Shown here one piece after another: positions 22,718 through 31,933 of a stretch of 64,000 nucleotides of DNA; the stretch's first letter is position 1, and each line of letters starts with the position of its first letter. The DNA lies in contig JAAHFP010000006.1 in the NCBI GenBank assembly GCA_010672925.1, forward strand, positions 177,503 through 241,502, written 5' to 3'. This stretch comes from Symploca sp. SIO1C2 (GTDB lineage Bacteria > Cyanobacteriota > Cyanobacteriia > Cyanobacteriales > Coleofasciculaceae). A model generated the notes under the pieces. That model saw only the letters and a program-made list of their open reading frames with translations, had not been told where the DNA came from and did not search any database. A program made the translations under genes and the position numbers.

Positions 22718-25700
22718 ATTCAAAACTGAATTCTGAGTTTGGCAGAAATCCTAAAATTACTGATACCTTATCTCATGTTCCTTTGGTGCTGCCAGAAGAT
22801 ACCCGTTATTTTACAGGGCGTGAAGAGCAGCTTCAGCAACTAGAGGAACTATTGTTAAATTCACGGGGTTCTAAAATCTGTAGTATTGTTGGAGTATCTG
22901 GTGGTGGTGGTATCGGTAAGTCTGCCTTGGCTTGTCACTTCGCTACGATTCACCAAGACAAATTTCGAGATGGAGTGATTTGGTTACGGGTAGCTGGTAA
23001 AGATGTGGATACTATTGCCCGTGAATTTTTGAGACATTGTCAGATCAAACTAGATTTGGAAGATGACCAAGATGCAGTGCAATTGATGAAAGAATTGGTT
23101 GCTCGGCGTCAAATGTTGCTGATATTTGATAATGCTGAAGAGCAGAGCATTAAAAGTTTACTTCCTGATGGGACTAGCTGTGCCGTAATGGTCACGACTC
23201 GAACACGAAAGTTACCTTTCGATCTAGATATTGGTGAGCGAGAAACTATTGACTTACCTCCATTACCTGAGACAGATTCTCTGAAATTACTGAAGAAGAT
23301 TTTGACCCCAGAGCGAGTTGACAATACCATAGCCGCAGCCAAGCGATTGGTGAATTTAGTGGGTAATTTACCTCTAGCGTTACAGGTACTAAGTGCATCA
23401 TTAAGAGGGGATCGTGAATCTTTAGCTGATTATGCTGAAGCACTCGAAGAAGAGAAAGAGGAACTATTTGAAGAACTTCAGGTAGAAGGAGATCGAAATC
23501 TCAATGTAGAAGCCTCATTAAATTTAAGTTTGAGGCGGCTTTCAGAAGAGGAAACATATTTCTTTGCTTGTTTGAGCGTCTGTGCAGCAGCAGGTTTTAC
23601 TCGGCAAACAGCAATGGCAGCCACAGGATATACCAAGATTCTGCAAACTCGGCGTCGTCTGAAAAAGCTTTATAATTGGTCACTATTGAATTATGTAGAT
23701 TCTGGAGAAAACCGTTTTGTACTGCATCCTTTGGTAAGAGCCTATGCCGAAGCTTTAGCCAGGAAGCAAAATTGGCGGACTATCGCAGGACAACGCCATG
23801 CTCAGTTTTTCGTGGAGTGGTTACAGTCTGATTTAGAAGATGAAACCGCAGTTGAGGAAGTTGCTGCGAATTTGGATGATGTGATCTTAGCTGCTGAGTG
23901 GTTACAGAATCATGAGACCGACACAGCACAGAGTAACCAGAAAAACTATAAATTTGCCCTACAGCTACAGCCATTATTCGAGCAGTATGGCTATTGGCAA
24001 AAAGCAATTACTTTGATGGCGCGATTTCAATCTTGGGCAGAAGAATTTGAGGATTGGGATGCAGTGGCTAAATATCAAATGCAAGAGGCTCGCTACTGGT
24101 CTTTTGTCGAAGAATTTGAACAAGCTGAAGCAATCTTAGATTCTGCACAGGGTAATTTACACAAGATTGAGGATTTAGATACTCGGAAGACGCGCAAGGT
24201 TAAAGTACTGAATGTATTGGCTGGTGTCTTCCAAAAACAAGGTAAGTTTGAGTTGCAACAGGGTAAATTAGAACAAGCACAGCAAGCTTTTGAACGACAA
24301 ATTGAGATTGACGAAGCCTTTGATAACAAATCTCGACTTGCTATTGGATTGACCCGTTTAGGAGGAGTGCTCCAGCAACAGGGTAAGTTAGAAGCAGCAC
24401 AGCAGGCTTTTGAACAAAGAATTGAGATTAACGAAGCCCTCAATGACCAACCATCTCTTGCCATTGGATTGACCCGTTTAGGAGGAGTGCTCCAGCAACA
24501 GGGTAAATTAGAAGCAGCACAGCAGGCTTTTAAACAACAAATTGCGCTCTCTGAAGCCCTCAATGACCAGTCATCTGTTGCTATTGGATTGACCCGTTTA
24601 GGGGGAGTGCTCCAGCAACAGGGTAAGTTAGAAGCAGCACAGCAGGCTTTTGAACAAAGAATTGAGATTAACGAAGCCCTCAATGACCAACCGTCTCTTG
24701 CCATTGGATGGAACCGTCTAGGAGGAGTGCTCCAGCAACAGGGTAAATTAGAACCAGCACAGCAGGCTTTTGAACGAGAAATTGAGATTGACAAAGCACT
24801 CAATGACCAATCTCAACTTGCCATTGGCTTAAACTGTTTAGGAGGAGTGTTCCAGCAACAGGGTAAATTAGAACCAGCACAGCAGGCTTTTGAACGAGAA
24901 GTTGAGATTGACAAAACCCTCAATGAACAATCATCTCTTGCTATTACACTGAACCGTTTAGGGGGAGTGCTCCAGCAGCAGAGGAAGTTTGAAGAAGCAC
25001 AACAGGCTTTTGAACGAGGAATTGAGATTAACGAAAACCTCAATAACCAATCATCGGTTGTGATTGGCTTGAACTGTTTAGGAGGAGTGCTCCAGCAACA
25101 GGGTAAATTAGAACCAGCACAGCAGGCTTTTGAACAAGAAATTGCGATCGCCAAAGACCTCAATGACCAATCTAAACTTGCCATTACACTGAACCGTTTA
25201 GGAGGAGTGCTCCTGCAACAGGGTAAGTTAGAACAAGCACAGCAGACTTTTGAACAAGAAATTGCGATCACTGAAGCCCTCAATAATCAATCTCAACTTG
25301 CTATTGGCTGGAACTGTTTAGGGGGAGTGCTCCTGCAACAGGGTCAATTAGAACAAGCACAGCAGGCTTTTGAGCGACAAATTGAGATCGCCAAAGCCCT
25401 CAATGACCAATCTCAACTTGCTATTGGCTTAAACTGTTTAGGAGGGTTGCTTCAGCAACAGGGTAAACTAGAAGAAGCACAACAGGCTTTTGAACAACAA
25501 ATTGCGCTATCTGAAGATCTCAATGACCAATCATCTCTTGCCATTGGCTTGAACCTTTTAGGGGGAGTGCTCCTGCAACAGGGTCAATTAGAAGAAGCAC
25601 TGCCAATAGCTAGACGTTGTGTTGCTATTGAAACAGAACTTGGTATTTCTAAAGGACTAACTATGGCTTTGACACAAGTTAGTCAACTTCTGAGAGCAAC

Positions 25701-27051
25701 AGGACAAGTTCAAGAAGCAATTACCACTCTTGAACGTATTGCTCAGATTGAGGAAGAGCTTGGAAATCAGCGAGGGATAGCCATGACACTTAGCACCCTA
25801 GCTAATTTGCAAAAAGATCATGGATATTGGGATGATGCTTCTCAGACATTGCTGCGTATTCTGGCAATTGAAGAGGGATTGAGTAATCAAGAAAGAATAT
25901 TATCAACATTTGCTAGTCTAAACTATATAGCATTACAACAAGAAAAGTTTGATTTAGCAGTTGAATATTACGAGCGCGTTTTTGAACTATCCAAAAAATC
26001 TGGCAATGAAGAGGTTTTTGCTTCAACCTTGAATCGCATGGGTATAAGATTTCATGAATATGGAACTTCTCTGCTGAACCAAAGAGGTATTGTAGATCAA
26101 GTAATTGAAATTCTAGAGAAAAGTCAAGAAATTTTAACTTACCTTAATATCCCTGCTAAAATTGCCTGGGTCTTACACAGTCTTGGTAGAGCTTGGAAAT
26201 TAAAAGGGAATTTTGAAGAGTCAGAAACACTTCTTAAACATAGTCAGGAAATTTTGGAAGATGAAAAGGATTGGTCAAGTTTAGCCAAGGTTTTGAATAC
26301 TTTGGGAGGTGTTTTAGAAAGACAACAGAAGTGGGATGAAGCAGAAAACATTCTGCGCCAGAGTTATGATTTAGCAGTTAAACTTGAGGATAAACGAGGA
26401 CAAGCAATCGTGGCCAATAGCTTAGGGCAAGTTATGGCTTATCAAGAAGAAGAAAAAGCCTTTAAAAGCGCTCAAATGTACTTCCGCCAAAGTATCAAAT
26501 TGGGAGAAGAAATTGATGATCACCAACATCTTGCTAAGGTACATACAGCAAGGGGTCAAGCGTTTCTAGCTCGTCAAAATTTCGACGAAGCTGTTAGTTC
26601 ACTATCCCAAGGATTTGCCATTGATGAAAGCTTGTCTAATATTCGCGGCTTAAAAATTGTTACCCCTAATATCACTTATGCTCTATCTAGATTAGGAAAA
26701 CGAGAAGACGCATTAGCCTATTGCGATCGCGCCTTAAAAATTGCTCCCGATTATCCAGGCTTCCTACAATTGTATGACAAAATTCAGACAGCGATCGCAA
26801 CTGGCACTCAGGAAATATTGATCAAAACTGGTTTAGTTCTCTTCATTCGCTATAACAAGGATAAATTACGCTGGGGACGAATTGCGCCGGATGATGGCAG
26901 TTCAAAGATTACTTTTAATGAAAAGTTCGTTGGCTATGAGTCGGTATCTCTGCTGGCTAAAGGCGATTTAGTAGAAGTTGAAGTCCAGGAAAGATATGGA
27001 AAACTGTATGCAACACAGATTAGAATTATTGAGGAGGAAGAAGAGCTATAG
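22708..27051 (+). CDS. STAND NTPase (NB-ARC type) with TPR array and cold-shock-like C terminus
   Basis: 1447 residues. NB-ARC-like core: Walker A VSGGGGIGKSALA near residue 65, Walker B RQMLLIFDNAEE near 140, the GNLPLALQVL motif near 220, then a winged-helix region. Residues ~420-1340 are TPR repeats; ten of them (24361-25560) are 40-residue units almost identical in DNA. The last ~70 residues (WGRIAPDDGSSKITFNEKF ... GDLVEVEVQ) resemble a cold-shock/S1-like nucleic-acid-binding barrel, an unusual end for a STAND protein. The first start in frame is TTG with no clear ribosome site, and the frame is open further upstream, so the N terminus is uncertain. Predicted sensor-switch of the locus. 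Confidence 0.87.
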   Translation: MEGHSKLNSEFGRNPKITDTLSHVPLVLPEDTRYFTGREEQLQQLEELLLNSRGSKICSIVGVSGGGGIGKSALACHFATIHQDKFRDGVIWLRVAGKDVDTIAREFLRHCQIKLDLEDDQDAVQLMKELVARRQMLLIFDNAEEQSIKSLLPDGTSCAVMVTTRTRKLPFDLDIGERETIDLPPLPETDSLKLLKKILTPERVDNTIAAAKRLVNLVGNLPLALQVLSASLRGDRESLADYAEALEEEKEELFEELQVEGDRNLNVEASLNLSLRRLSEEETYFFACLSVCAAAGFTRQTAMAATGYTKILQTRRRLKKLYNWSLLNYVDSGENRFVLHPLVRAYAEALARKQNWRTIAGQRHAQFFVEWLQSDLEDETAVEEVAANLDDVILAAEWLQNHETDTAQSNQKNYKFALQLQPLFEQYGYWQKAITLMARFQSWAEEFEDWDAVAKYQMQEARYWSFVEEFEQAEAILDSAQGNLHKIEDLDTRKTRKVKVLNVLAGVFQKQGKFELQQGKLEQAQQAFERQIEIDEAFDNKSRLAIGLTRLGGVLQQQGKLEAAQQAFEQRIEINEALNDQPSLAIGLTRLGGVLQQQGKLEAAQQAFKQQIALSEALNDQSSVAIGLTRLGGVLQQQGKLEAAQQAFEQRIEINEALNDQPSLAIGWNRLGGVLQQQGKLEPAQQAFEREIEIDKALNDQSQLAIGLNCLGGVFQQQGKLEPAQQAFEREVEIDKTLNEQSSLAITLNRLGGVLQQQRKFEEAQQAFERGIEINENLNNQSSVVIGLNCLGGVLQQQGKLEPAQQAFEQEIAIAKDLNDQSKLAITLNRLGGVLLQQGKLEQAQQTFEQEIAITEALNNQSQLAIGWNCLGGVLLQQGQLEQAQQAFERQIEIAKALNDQSQLAIGLNCLGGLLQQQGKLEEAQQAFEQQIALSEDLNDQSSLAIGLNLLGGVLLQQGQLEEALPIARRCVAIETELGISKGLTMALTQVSQLLRATGQVQEAITTLERIAQIEEELGNQRGIAMTLSTLANLQKDHGYWDDASQTLLRILAIEEGLSNQERILSTFASLNYIALQQEKFDLAVEYYERVFELSKKSGNEEVFASTLNRMGIRFHEYGTSLLNQRGIVDQVIEILEKSQEILTYLNIPAKIAWVLHSLGRAWKLKGNFEESETLLKHSQEILEDEKDWSSLAKVLNTLGGVLERQQKWDEAENILRQSYDLAVKLEDKRGQAIVANSLGQVMAYQEEEKAFKSAQMYFRQSIKLGEEIDDHQHLAKVHTARGQAFLARQNFDEAVSSLSQGFAIDESLSNIRGLKIVTPNITYALSRLGKREDALAYCDRALKIAPDYPGFLQLYDKIQTAIATGTQEILIKTGLVLFIRYNKDKLRWGRIAPDDGSSKITFNEKFVGYESVSLLAKGDLVEVEVQERYGKLYATQIRIIEEEEEL
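24241..25600 (+). repeat. Ten-plus near-identical 120-bp TPR units
   Basis: Exactly 120-bp periodicity: ten full units begin at 24361, 24481, 24601 and so on to 25441, with a diverged unit before and a partial one after. Each unit starts GGAGGAGTGCTCCAGCAAC and encodes one TPR. Identity at third codon positions is so high that the array must have expanded or been homogenised recently. Confidence 0.95.
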
Positions 27052-27176
27052 ACTCCTAAGAAACACTCTGGCTAACGGCTAATGGCTAATTGTTAATGGC
27101 TAATTGCTTTCAATCAACTCCGAGTCAGGAAGGAAGAAGGGAAAAGGTTAACAGGTAAAGGTTTCAGCATTTGGTA

Positions 27177-27205
27177 TTGTCCTAACCGCCTTGGCGATTG
27201 CTATA
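27177..27205 (+). repeat. 29-bp dispersed repeat with hairpin (copy 1)
   Basis: TTGTCCTAACCGCCTTGGCG followed by ATTGCTATA. It matches 52031-52059 with three differences. The core AACCGCCTTGGCGATT forms a small hairpin. In both places it lies shortly after a plus-strand gene, so a transcript-end function is possible. Confidence 0.55.
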
Positions 27206-27322
27206 TATCATGAACAAAGCACAAAATAACATCACTATACAGTAAGTGCGATCAGTCAAGTGAACAAATTCTTGATAGTAAGGTGTAGTTCACTAGCATT
27301 AGATACTAATTATTTTATCGAC

Positions 27323-27688
27323 TTACTCCCCAGAGTAGGCACTCAAGAATATCAACTGGTTTACCATTTCTTCAGCTGACTTAGCTTTCATCAATTTCAA
27401 CACTCGTCGCATCTGCTCTCCCACAGAGTATTCCTGCGACGAAATAATAATTCCGGTGTGATTCCTTCCTTCAGCCATGTATAGGCTGTGTAATTGACAA
27501 AAGTCACCGACATTGAATGTGTACAGAACCCTTTGCTGCTCAGTTGCTAGAGCTAGTTGTGCTTCATCACTAAAGCTAATTGTGCGAATTTCACCAACAG
27601 TTGTAATATCTACTTCCCTTGCTCTCAAGGCTCTAACAAACCGATGATCCATTGAGTCTTCATCGATAAACAGCCGAATTAAACTCAT
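27323..27688 (-). CDS. DUF5615 PIN-like protein, probable toxin
   Basis: 121 residues. PIN-like fold with acidic residues in RLFIDEDSMD and YTFNVGDFCQL that would bind metal, typical of DUF5615 proteins, which are paired with DUF433 proteins in predicted type II toxin-antitoxin modules. It overlaps the upstream DUF433 gene by 4 bp (ATGA), a common arrangement of such pairs. RNase activity is assumed from the PIN fold and has little experimental support for this subgroup. Confidence 0.8.
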   Translation of the reverse strand: MSLIRLFIDEDSMDHRFVRALRAREVDITTVGEIRTISFSDEAQLALATEQQRVLYTFNVGDFCQLHSLYMAEGRNHTGIIISSQEYSVGEQMRRVLKLMKAKSAEEMVNQLIFLSAYSGE

Positions 27689-27972
27689 ACCGGCTGCCCC
27701 ATTTCAGCTGCTAATCGCTGATAATCTAACCTTTCAGCAGTAAGGTAACCCTCAATCTCTTCTCGATTAGCATGATAGTAAGTCAAAGCTGCATAAACCT
27801 GCGCTAATGTCAAATTACCCATACGCTCAACAATCTCCTCTGCATTTAGTCCCATCTTGTACCAAGCTGCCACCCGCTGAACAGATATTCGTGTTTCAGC
27901 TATCCGGGGACGGTTACCGCAAATTCCCGGTGTGCGAACAATCAGTAAACCAATGTCAGTAGTAATTTGCAT
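27685..27972 (-). CDS. DUF433 protein, probable antitoxin
   Basis: 95 residues from the ATG at 27972. The core PGICGNRPRIAETRISVQRV and the helix LAQVYAALTYYHANREEI are typical of DUF433, a helix-turn-helix-like family that precedes DUF5615 toxins. The reading frame extends upstream to 28047, but those 25 residues are not family-like. Overlap of 4 bp with the toxin gene suggests translational coupling. Confidence 0.8.
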   Translation of the reverse strand: MQITTDIGLLIVRTPGICGNRPRIAETRISVQRVAAWYKMGLNAEEIVERMGNLTLAQVYAALTYYHANREEIEGYLTAERLDYQRLAAEMGQPV

Positions 27973-28124
27973 CGCTGACTTGCTGAATTTTACTCTGATC
28001 ATAGCCCATAATAGACCTCTTGCATAAATTCCGGAAGGGCGTGGCATTGACGGAACAAAACTTTTATTTTATCGGCAATCTGCTAGCGCCAATGACCAAC
28101 ATATGCCCTCAATCTAAAGTAATT

Positions 28125-28712
28125 TCAATTTTCATACTCAGTACCAATGCCTACTAAACTCTCCAATTCCTCAACTACCCGCTCTAACTCTTCCACTAGT
28201 GGTGTTGACTCAGTAGAAAGGAAAGCTTCTAATACAGAACGATAATACCAAAGAGTTCCATCTTTGCCACCGTGGAAGCACTCCCACAAATTATCTCCCA
28301 ATCTACGATAATCATGCAGTATTGACCGAGCATTATGTAACTTGTCGGAGGCGGAAACTAATCTTACTGAACTTGAAGCGGTGGGGATGCTAGCAATATA
28401 TGCCTCTTTGCGCTGACGCCAAGGAGGTTTAGGAATAGTGTCCGCATCCGTGCAACCATCGACAATATCAGTTACAGTATCTCCAAAGCGACGGCGAATT
28501 TCTTCCCGGGTAGCAGCACCACCTTGATCCTCAATGGCATCATGAAGCAATGCTGCGATTGCTTCATCTTCATTGGCTCCATATTCTAGGGCAATACTGG
28601 TAACACCTAGGAGGTGAGTAAGGTAGGGAACTCCACTGCCTTTCCGGATTTGGTTAGCGTGGAGTTGAGTGGCAAAAGTCAAGGCGTCTGTAAAGCGTTG
28701 TGAGAGTATCAT
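28125..28712 (-). CDS. HD-domain phosphohydrolase, SpoT/MESH1-like
   Basis: 195 residues. HD signature with His in YLTHLLGV, the metal pair in LLHDAIEDQGG, and a later VRLVSASDKLHNARSIL segment found in (p)ppGpp hydrolase domains. There is no synthetase domain, so it could be a small alarmone hydrolase or a hydrolase of another nucleotide. It is divergent from the glycosyltransferase at 28744 with only 31 bp between start codons, so promoters must overlap. Confidence 0.8.
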   Translation of the reverse strand: MILSQRFTDALTFATQLHANQIRKGSGVPYLTHLLGVTSIALEYGANEDEAIAALLHDAIEDQGGAATREEIRRRFGDTVTDIVDGCTDADTIPKPPWRQRKEAYIASIPTASSSVRLVSASDKLHNARSILHDYRRLGDNLWECFHGGKDGTLWYYRSVLEAFLSTESTPLVEELERVVEELESLVGIGTEYEN

Positions 28713-28743
28713 TACATAAGGGGGTGATTAACCCGGATTTGGT

Positions 28744-29601
28744 ATGATTTATTTCCTGAGTGTTAATTACTATTCCAGCAACTTAATTGCTAAATTAGTC
28801 AGTTCCATTCCCGCCAACTCCAACATTCCTTATCAAATTGTTGTTGTTAATAACTCTACTAATGACCAAGGGTTGCAACAATTGCCAGCCTCCTCTATCA
28901 AAATCTTAGAAGCAGAAACTAATCTTGGTTTCGGTAGAGCCTGCAACCTGGGACTAAACTGGATTTATCAGCAAAATCCCCAAGCTTTAGTCTGGATTAT
29001 CAATCCTGATGCTTTTCTGCCAGAAAACACCCTAGAAAAAGTCCCTACTTTTTTTGCTACCCATCCAGAACTTTCCCTTCTCGGTACTTTAGTCTACACC
29101 ACAGCTGGTGATATTTGGTTTGCTGGGGGTCAATTTATGCCTCAGCAGGGAGCAATTATCTCCGCTGATTTGGGAATGTCTCATCCAGAAAAGGCATATG
29201 TTCCCTGTGACTGGGTAAGTGCCTGTAGTCTAATAATCAATCTACACCACTTTGCTCATTGTCCTCAGTTTGACCCTGCTTACTTTCTTTACTACGAAGA
29301 CTTCGACTTCTGCCAGCGCTATAGTCATCAAGGTCATCAGATTGCCATTACTAATCAACTAGCGGTAATTCACCAACCTTCCAGCATTACTAACCGCAAT
29401 CTTACTAGCAAATTCCAGCACAGCACCTATAGTTACCTACTAACTCTAGCCAAATATACCAATAAAACTATTTTCCTCCTGCGACTATTCCGACTGATTC
29501 TCCATAGCCTGATCCTACTGCTAGCCAAACCCCAAACAGCTCTTGGTAAACTAACTGGCATATTCCAATATTTTAAGTTAGGTGGTAGACATTGGTTTTA
29601 A
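28744..29601 (+). CDS. Glycosyltransferase family 2
   Basis: 285 residues, GT-A fold. NNSTNDQG near the N terminus, ETNLGFGRACNLGL, then the metal-binding region WIINPDAF and the acceptor segment FLYYEDFDFCQRYSHQGH. These are characteristic of rhamnosyltransferase-like GT2 enzymes of polysaccharide synthesis. Sixty bp upstream of a GT4 enzyme on the same strand; together they likely form a small surface-glycan operon. Sugar specificity cannot be read. Confidence 0.88.
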   Translation: MIYFLSVNYYSSNLIAKLVSSIPANSNIPYQIVVVNNSTNDQGLQQLPASSIKILEAETNLGFGRACNLGLNWIYQQNPQALVWIINPDAFLPENTLEKVPTFFATHPELSLLGTLVYTTAGDIWFAGGQFMPQQGAIISADLGMSHPEKAYVPCDWVSACSLIINLHHFAHCPQFDPAYFLYYEDFDFCQRYSHQGHQIAITNQLAVIHQPSSITNRNLTSKFQHSTYSYLLTLAKYTNKTIFLLRLFRLILHSLILLLAKPQTALGKLTGIFQYFKLGGRHWF

Positions 29602-29661
29602 CCAGAGGTAATTATTCATTATCCACTATCCATTATCAATTAATGAAGGAGTCATCACCAA

Positions 29662-30774
29662 TTGTTAAACCCAGTACTGCTAAATCTGTCTTTTCTTTTT
29701 GCCAAACCTACTGGCATCACTACTTATGCCTTTAACCTCTTCCCTCATTTACAGCCTCTCAACCCTACCCTCCTAATTGCACCGGAAGCGGCTCAACTTT
29801 CTCCTGCTGCCTCTAACTTTAACTGTTATCCAGTCCCTGCTAATTTAACCCCTGAACAAGGAAGCAAAGGACATCTCCGACGCCTGCTGTGGACTCAGCT
29901 ACAAGTACCACGAATTTATCACCAACTGCGGTCTTCTCTGTTGTTTTCCCCTCTTCCGGAAGCACCTCTATTGACAAACTGCCGCTATATAGTCACTGTA
30001 CATGATTTAATTCCCTTACGCTTTCCTAAGCGCCGTTCACCCCTAACTATCTATTTCCGCTATTATATTCCCCAGGTTCTTGCCCAAGCCCAACATATTA
30101 TCTGCGACTCCACTGCTACTGCCAAGGACATTACTCAGTTTTTGGGTATCCCTGCTAGTAAAATTACCCCGGTACTCCTTGCCTATAACGCTGAACATTT
30201 TCGTGTGCTTAATCCGCCTAATGAGGAGAAGGAAAAAAATTGTCCCTACTTCCTCTATATTGGTCGTCATGACCCCTATAAAAACCTGCACCGACTGATC
30301 GAAGCTTTTGCGGCACTCCCCAACTATCGGGACTACGAATTATGGATTACGGGACCAACTGATCAACGCTACACTCCCCTATTGGAAGCCCAAGCAGAGC
30401 AACTGGGTATAAAGGCTCAAGTAAAGTTCCTCAACTATGTTCCCTATGAAGAACTACCAATCATTATAAATCAAGCGATCGCTTTAGTATTTCCTAGTCT
30501 CTGGGAAGGTTTTGGACTTCCTGTTTTAGAAGCAATGGCTTGCGGCACTCCGGTAATTACCTCCAACATTTCCTCCTTACCAGAAGCTGCTGGTGATGCC
30601 GCTATTTTGATTAACCCCTACAAAACTGCTGAAATCACCGAAGCAATGCAATCAATAGCCACCGATTCCCAGTTGAGATCGCAGCTTAGCACTCTTGGTT
30701 TAGCTAGAGCTAGTCAATTGAGTTGGGCCAAAACTGGGCAGGCTACGATGGAGGTTCTTGGGAAATATCTTTAG
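29662..30774 (+). CDS. Glycosyltransferase family 4 (GT-B fold)
   Basis: 370 residues. C-terminal GT4 motif [26 protein letters not shown] with the catalytic E-x7-E pair, and [11 protein letters not shown] at the start of the second Rossmann domain. It begins with TTG, preceded by GAAGGAG about 11 bp upstream. It likely cooperates with the GT2 enzyme just upstream in glycan assembly. Confidence 0.88.
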   Translation: MLNPVLLNLSFLFAKPTGITTYAFNLFPHLQPLNPTLLIAPEAAQLSPAASNFNCYPVPANLTPEQGSKGHLRRLLWTQLQVPRIYHQLRSSLLFSPLPEAPLLTNCRYIVTVHDLIPLRFPKRRSPLTIYFRYYIPQVLAQAQHIICDSTATAKDITQFLGIPASKITPVLLAYNAEHFRVLNPPNEEKEKNCPYFLYIGRHDPYKNLHRLIEAFAALPNYRDYELWITGPTDQRYTPLLEAQAEQLGIKAQVKFLNYVPYEELPIIINQAIALVFPSLWEGFGLPVLEAMACGTPVITSNISSLPEAAGDAAILINPYKTAEITEAMQSIATDSQLRSQLSTLGLARASQLSWAKTGQATMEVLGKYL

Positions 30775-31152
30775 AAGGAATTAATTGCTAATTGCTAATT
30801 GCTAATTGCTAATTGCTAATTGATAGACGAATTGGGAGTAACCTTCTTTTTTACCTTCTGCCTTCTACCTCCGGTTCCCCTCCTTGGAGGGGTTAGGGGT
30901 GGGTTCTGCCTTCTGCCTTATTGCCACCGAACTTGATATAATCCATCTGTTGGCGAAAAGGAATAAGATTGCAAGGTAGGTACAAAGTAATTATAACTAT
31001 TTATCCGAACTTGATAGAAAAGATCATAATAAACCTAAGGGGAAGCTTGAACGCAAAATCCCCCAATTATGGGGGATTCAGGAGGCAATCAGTAGATGTT
31101 GTTATTGTCTATTGCTTACCCAGAAATTTGCTTAACACCATAGCGTTAGCTT
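30775..31152. other. Repeat-rich intergenic region
   Basis: 378 bp without a gene. TTGCTAA heptamers (30783-30822), CTGCCTT-type repeats (30849-30920), a degraded copy of the ATATCAAGTTCGG element (inner end 30927-30939, right end 30969-31016), and a hairpin AATCCCCC/GGGGGATT (31057-31078) that could terminate the Cys-rich gene to its right. Confidence 0.6.
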
Positions 31153-31551
31153 CTAGTATTGCGGCAAATCTACTATACATTCACCAATCACAGGACTGTA
31201 TGTAGTTCCGTCTGGGCACATACAAATGCTTGCATTACCACAAACATTGATGTCCAGCGTACAAATATCTTGTGGAGGGGATGTACATTTGCTCTCAACA
31301 GGTGCTCCTGGACCGTCTGCCAGATAAAGGTCATCGACTAGACAGGCTCCAACCGATGCATTATAAGAATATCCCGGTGGGCATATGCATTGGCTAGGAT
31401 TGCCACAGGGATTGATGTCTCTGGTACAGGGAAGTTCTGGGTAATCTGCAACACAAGGACCAGCTGGCTGAGCGATCGCAGCAGGGGAGCTGATGAAAAA
31501 CAGTTGCGCTACTAACAAACAAGCGCAGAATAATTTGAATATTCTCGACAT
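31153..31551 (-). CDS. Secreted Cys-rich two-repeat protein
   Basis: 132 residues. A Sec signal peptide (LFCACLLVAQLFFISSPAAIAQ) is followed by two similar cysteine-rich units: CTRDINPCGNPSQCICPPGY...GACLVDD and CTLDINVCGNASICMCPDGT...GECIVD. The cysteine spacing recalls EGF-like or trypsin-inhibitor-like modules, but I cannot assign a named family. It stands alone between repeat-rich spacers. Disulphides would form in the periplasm or outside the cell. Confidence 0.7.
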   Translation of the reverse strand: MSRIFKLFCACLLVAQLFFISSPAAIAQPAGPCVADYPELPCTRDINPCGNPSQCICPPGYSYNASVGACLVDDLYLADGPGAPVESKCTSPPQDICTLDINVCGNASICMCPDGTTYSPVIGECIVDLPQY

Positions 31552-31688
31552 GTTAAATTAAATGACTCTTTTAATGAACTTCGAGGTTAACATAGTTCAA
31601 TTTATCTTTTAGTTTGAACTATCTTTAATGACGGTACTACTTGAGAGTATTTTTTTCAATTAAACAAAAAATAAATTTACATTAATTA

Positions 31689-31901
31689 TTATTTAAACTG
31701 GTTAAAATATTGAGCTATATTTTGTTCATCAATTGTTAAATAACTATATGGTGAATTTTGTATAATTTGTAACAAATTAGCCTTAATACCGAAGCTAATG
31801 TTAGTAAAAGTAGGCAACACCTCATCTAGTTCGTAGGTAATTTCGATAAATCTTTCTTTGAGATGCGGATTTGGTATCAATTCCCAATTCTCAATTCCCA
31901 A
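31689..31901 (-). pseudogene. Probable gene remnant fused to a repeat
   Basis: A 70-residue frame whose start MGIENWELI is encoded by the GGGAATT/GAGAATT repeat at 31880-31912. The rest (HLKERFIEITYELDEVLPTF) looks like real protein, but I do not recognise it. It is most simply the 3' end of a lost gene whose 5' part was replaced by repeats. Confidence 0.35.
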
Positions 31902-31933
31902 TTCTCAATTTTGCTCTATCCTACTCACCATGC

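Noticed and set aside
24093-25283. Long minus-strand ORFs (236 and 156 codons) opposite the TPR array
   Set aside because: They translate the antisense of the 120-bp repeats into Cys/Ser-rich repeats (CCWSTPPK). They stay open only because the repeat unit has no stop in that frame. The plus-strand TPR reading is clearly the real one.
24241-25600. Possible CRISPR or satellite array because of the strict 120-bp period
   Set aside because: The period is 40 codons and each unit encodes a TPR in a continuous reading frame.
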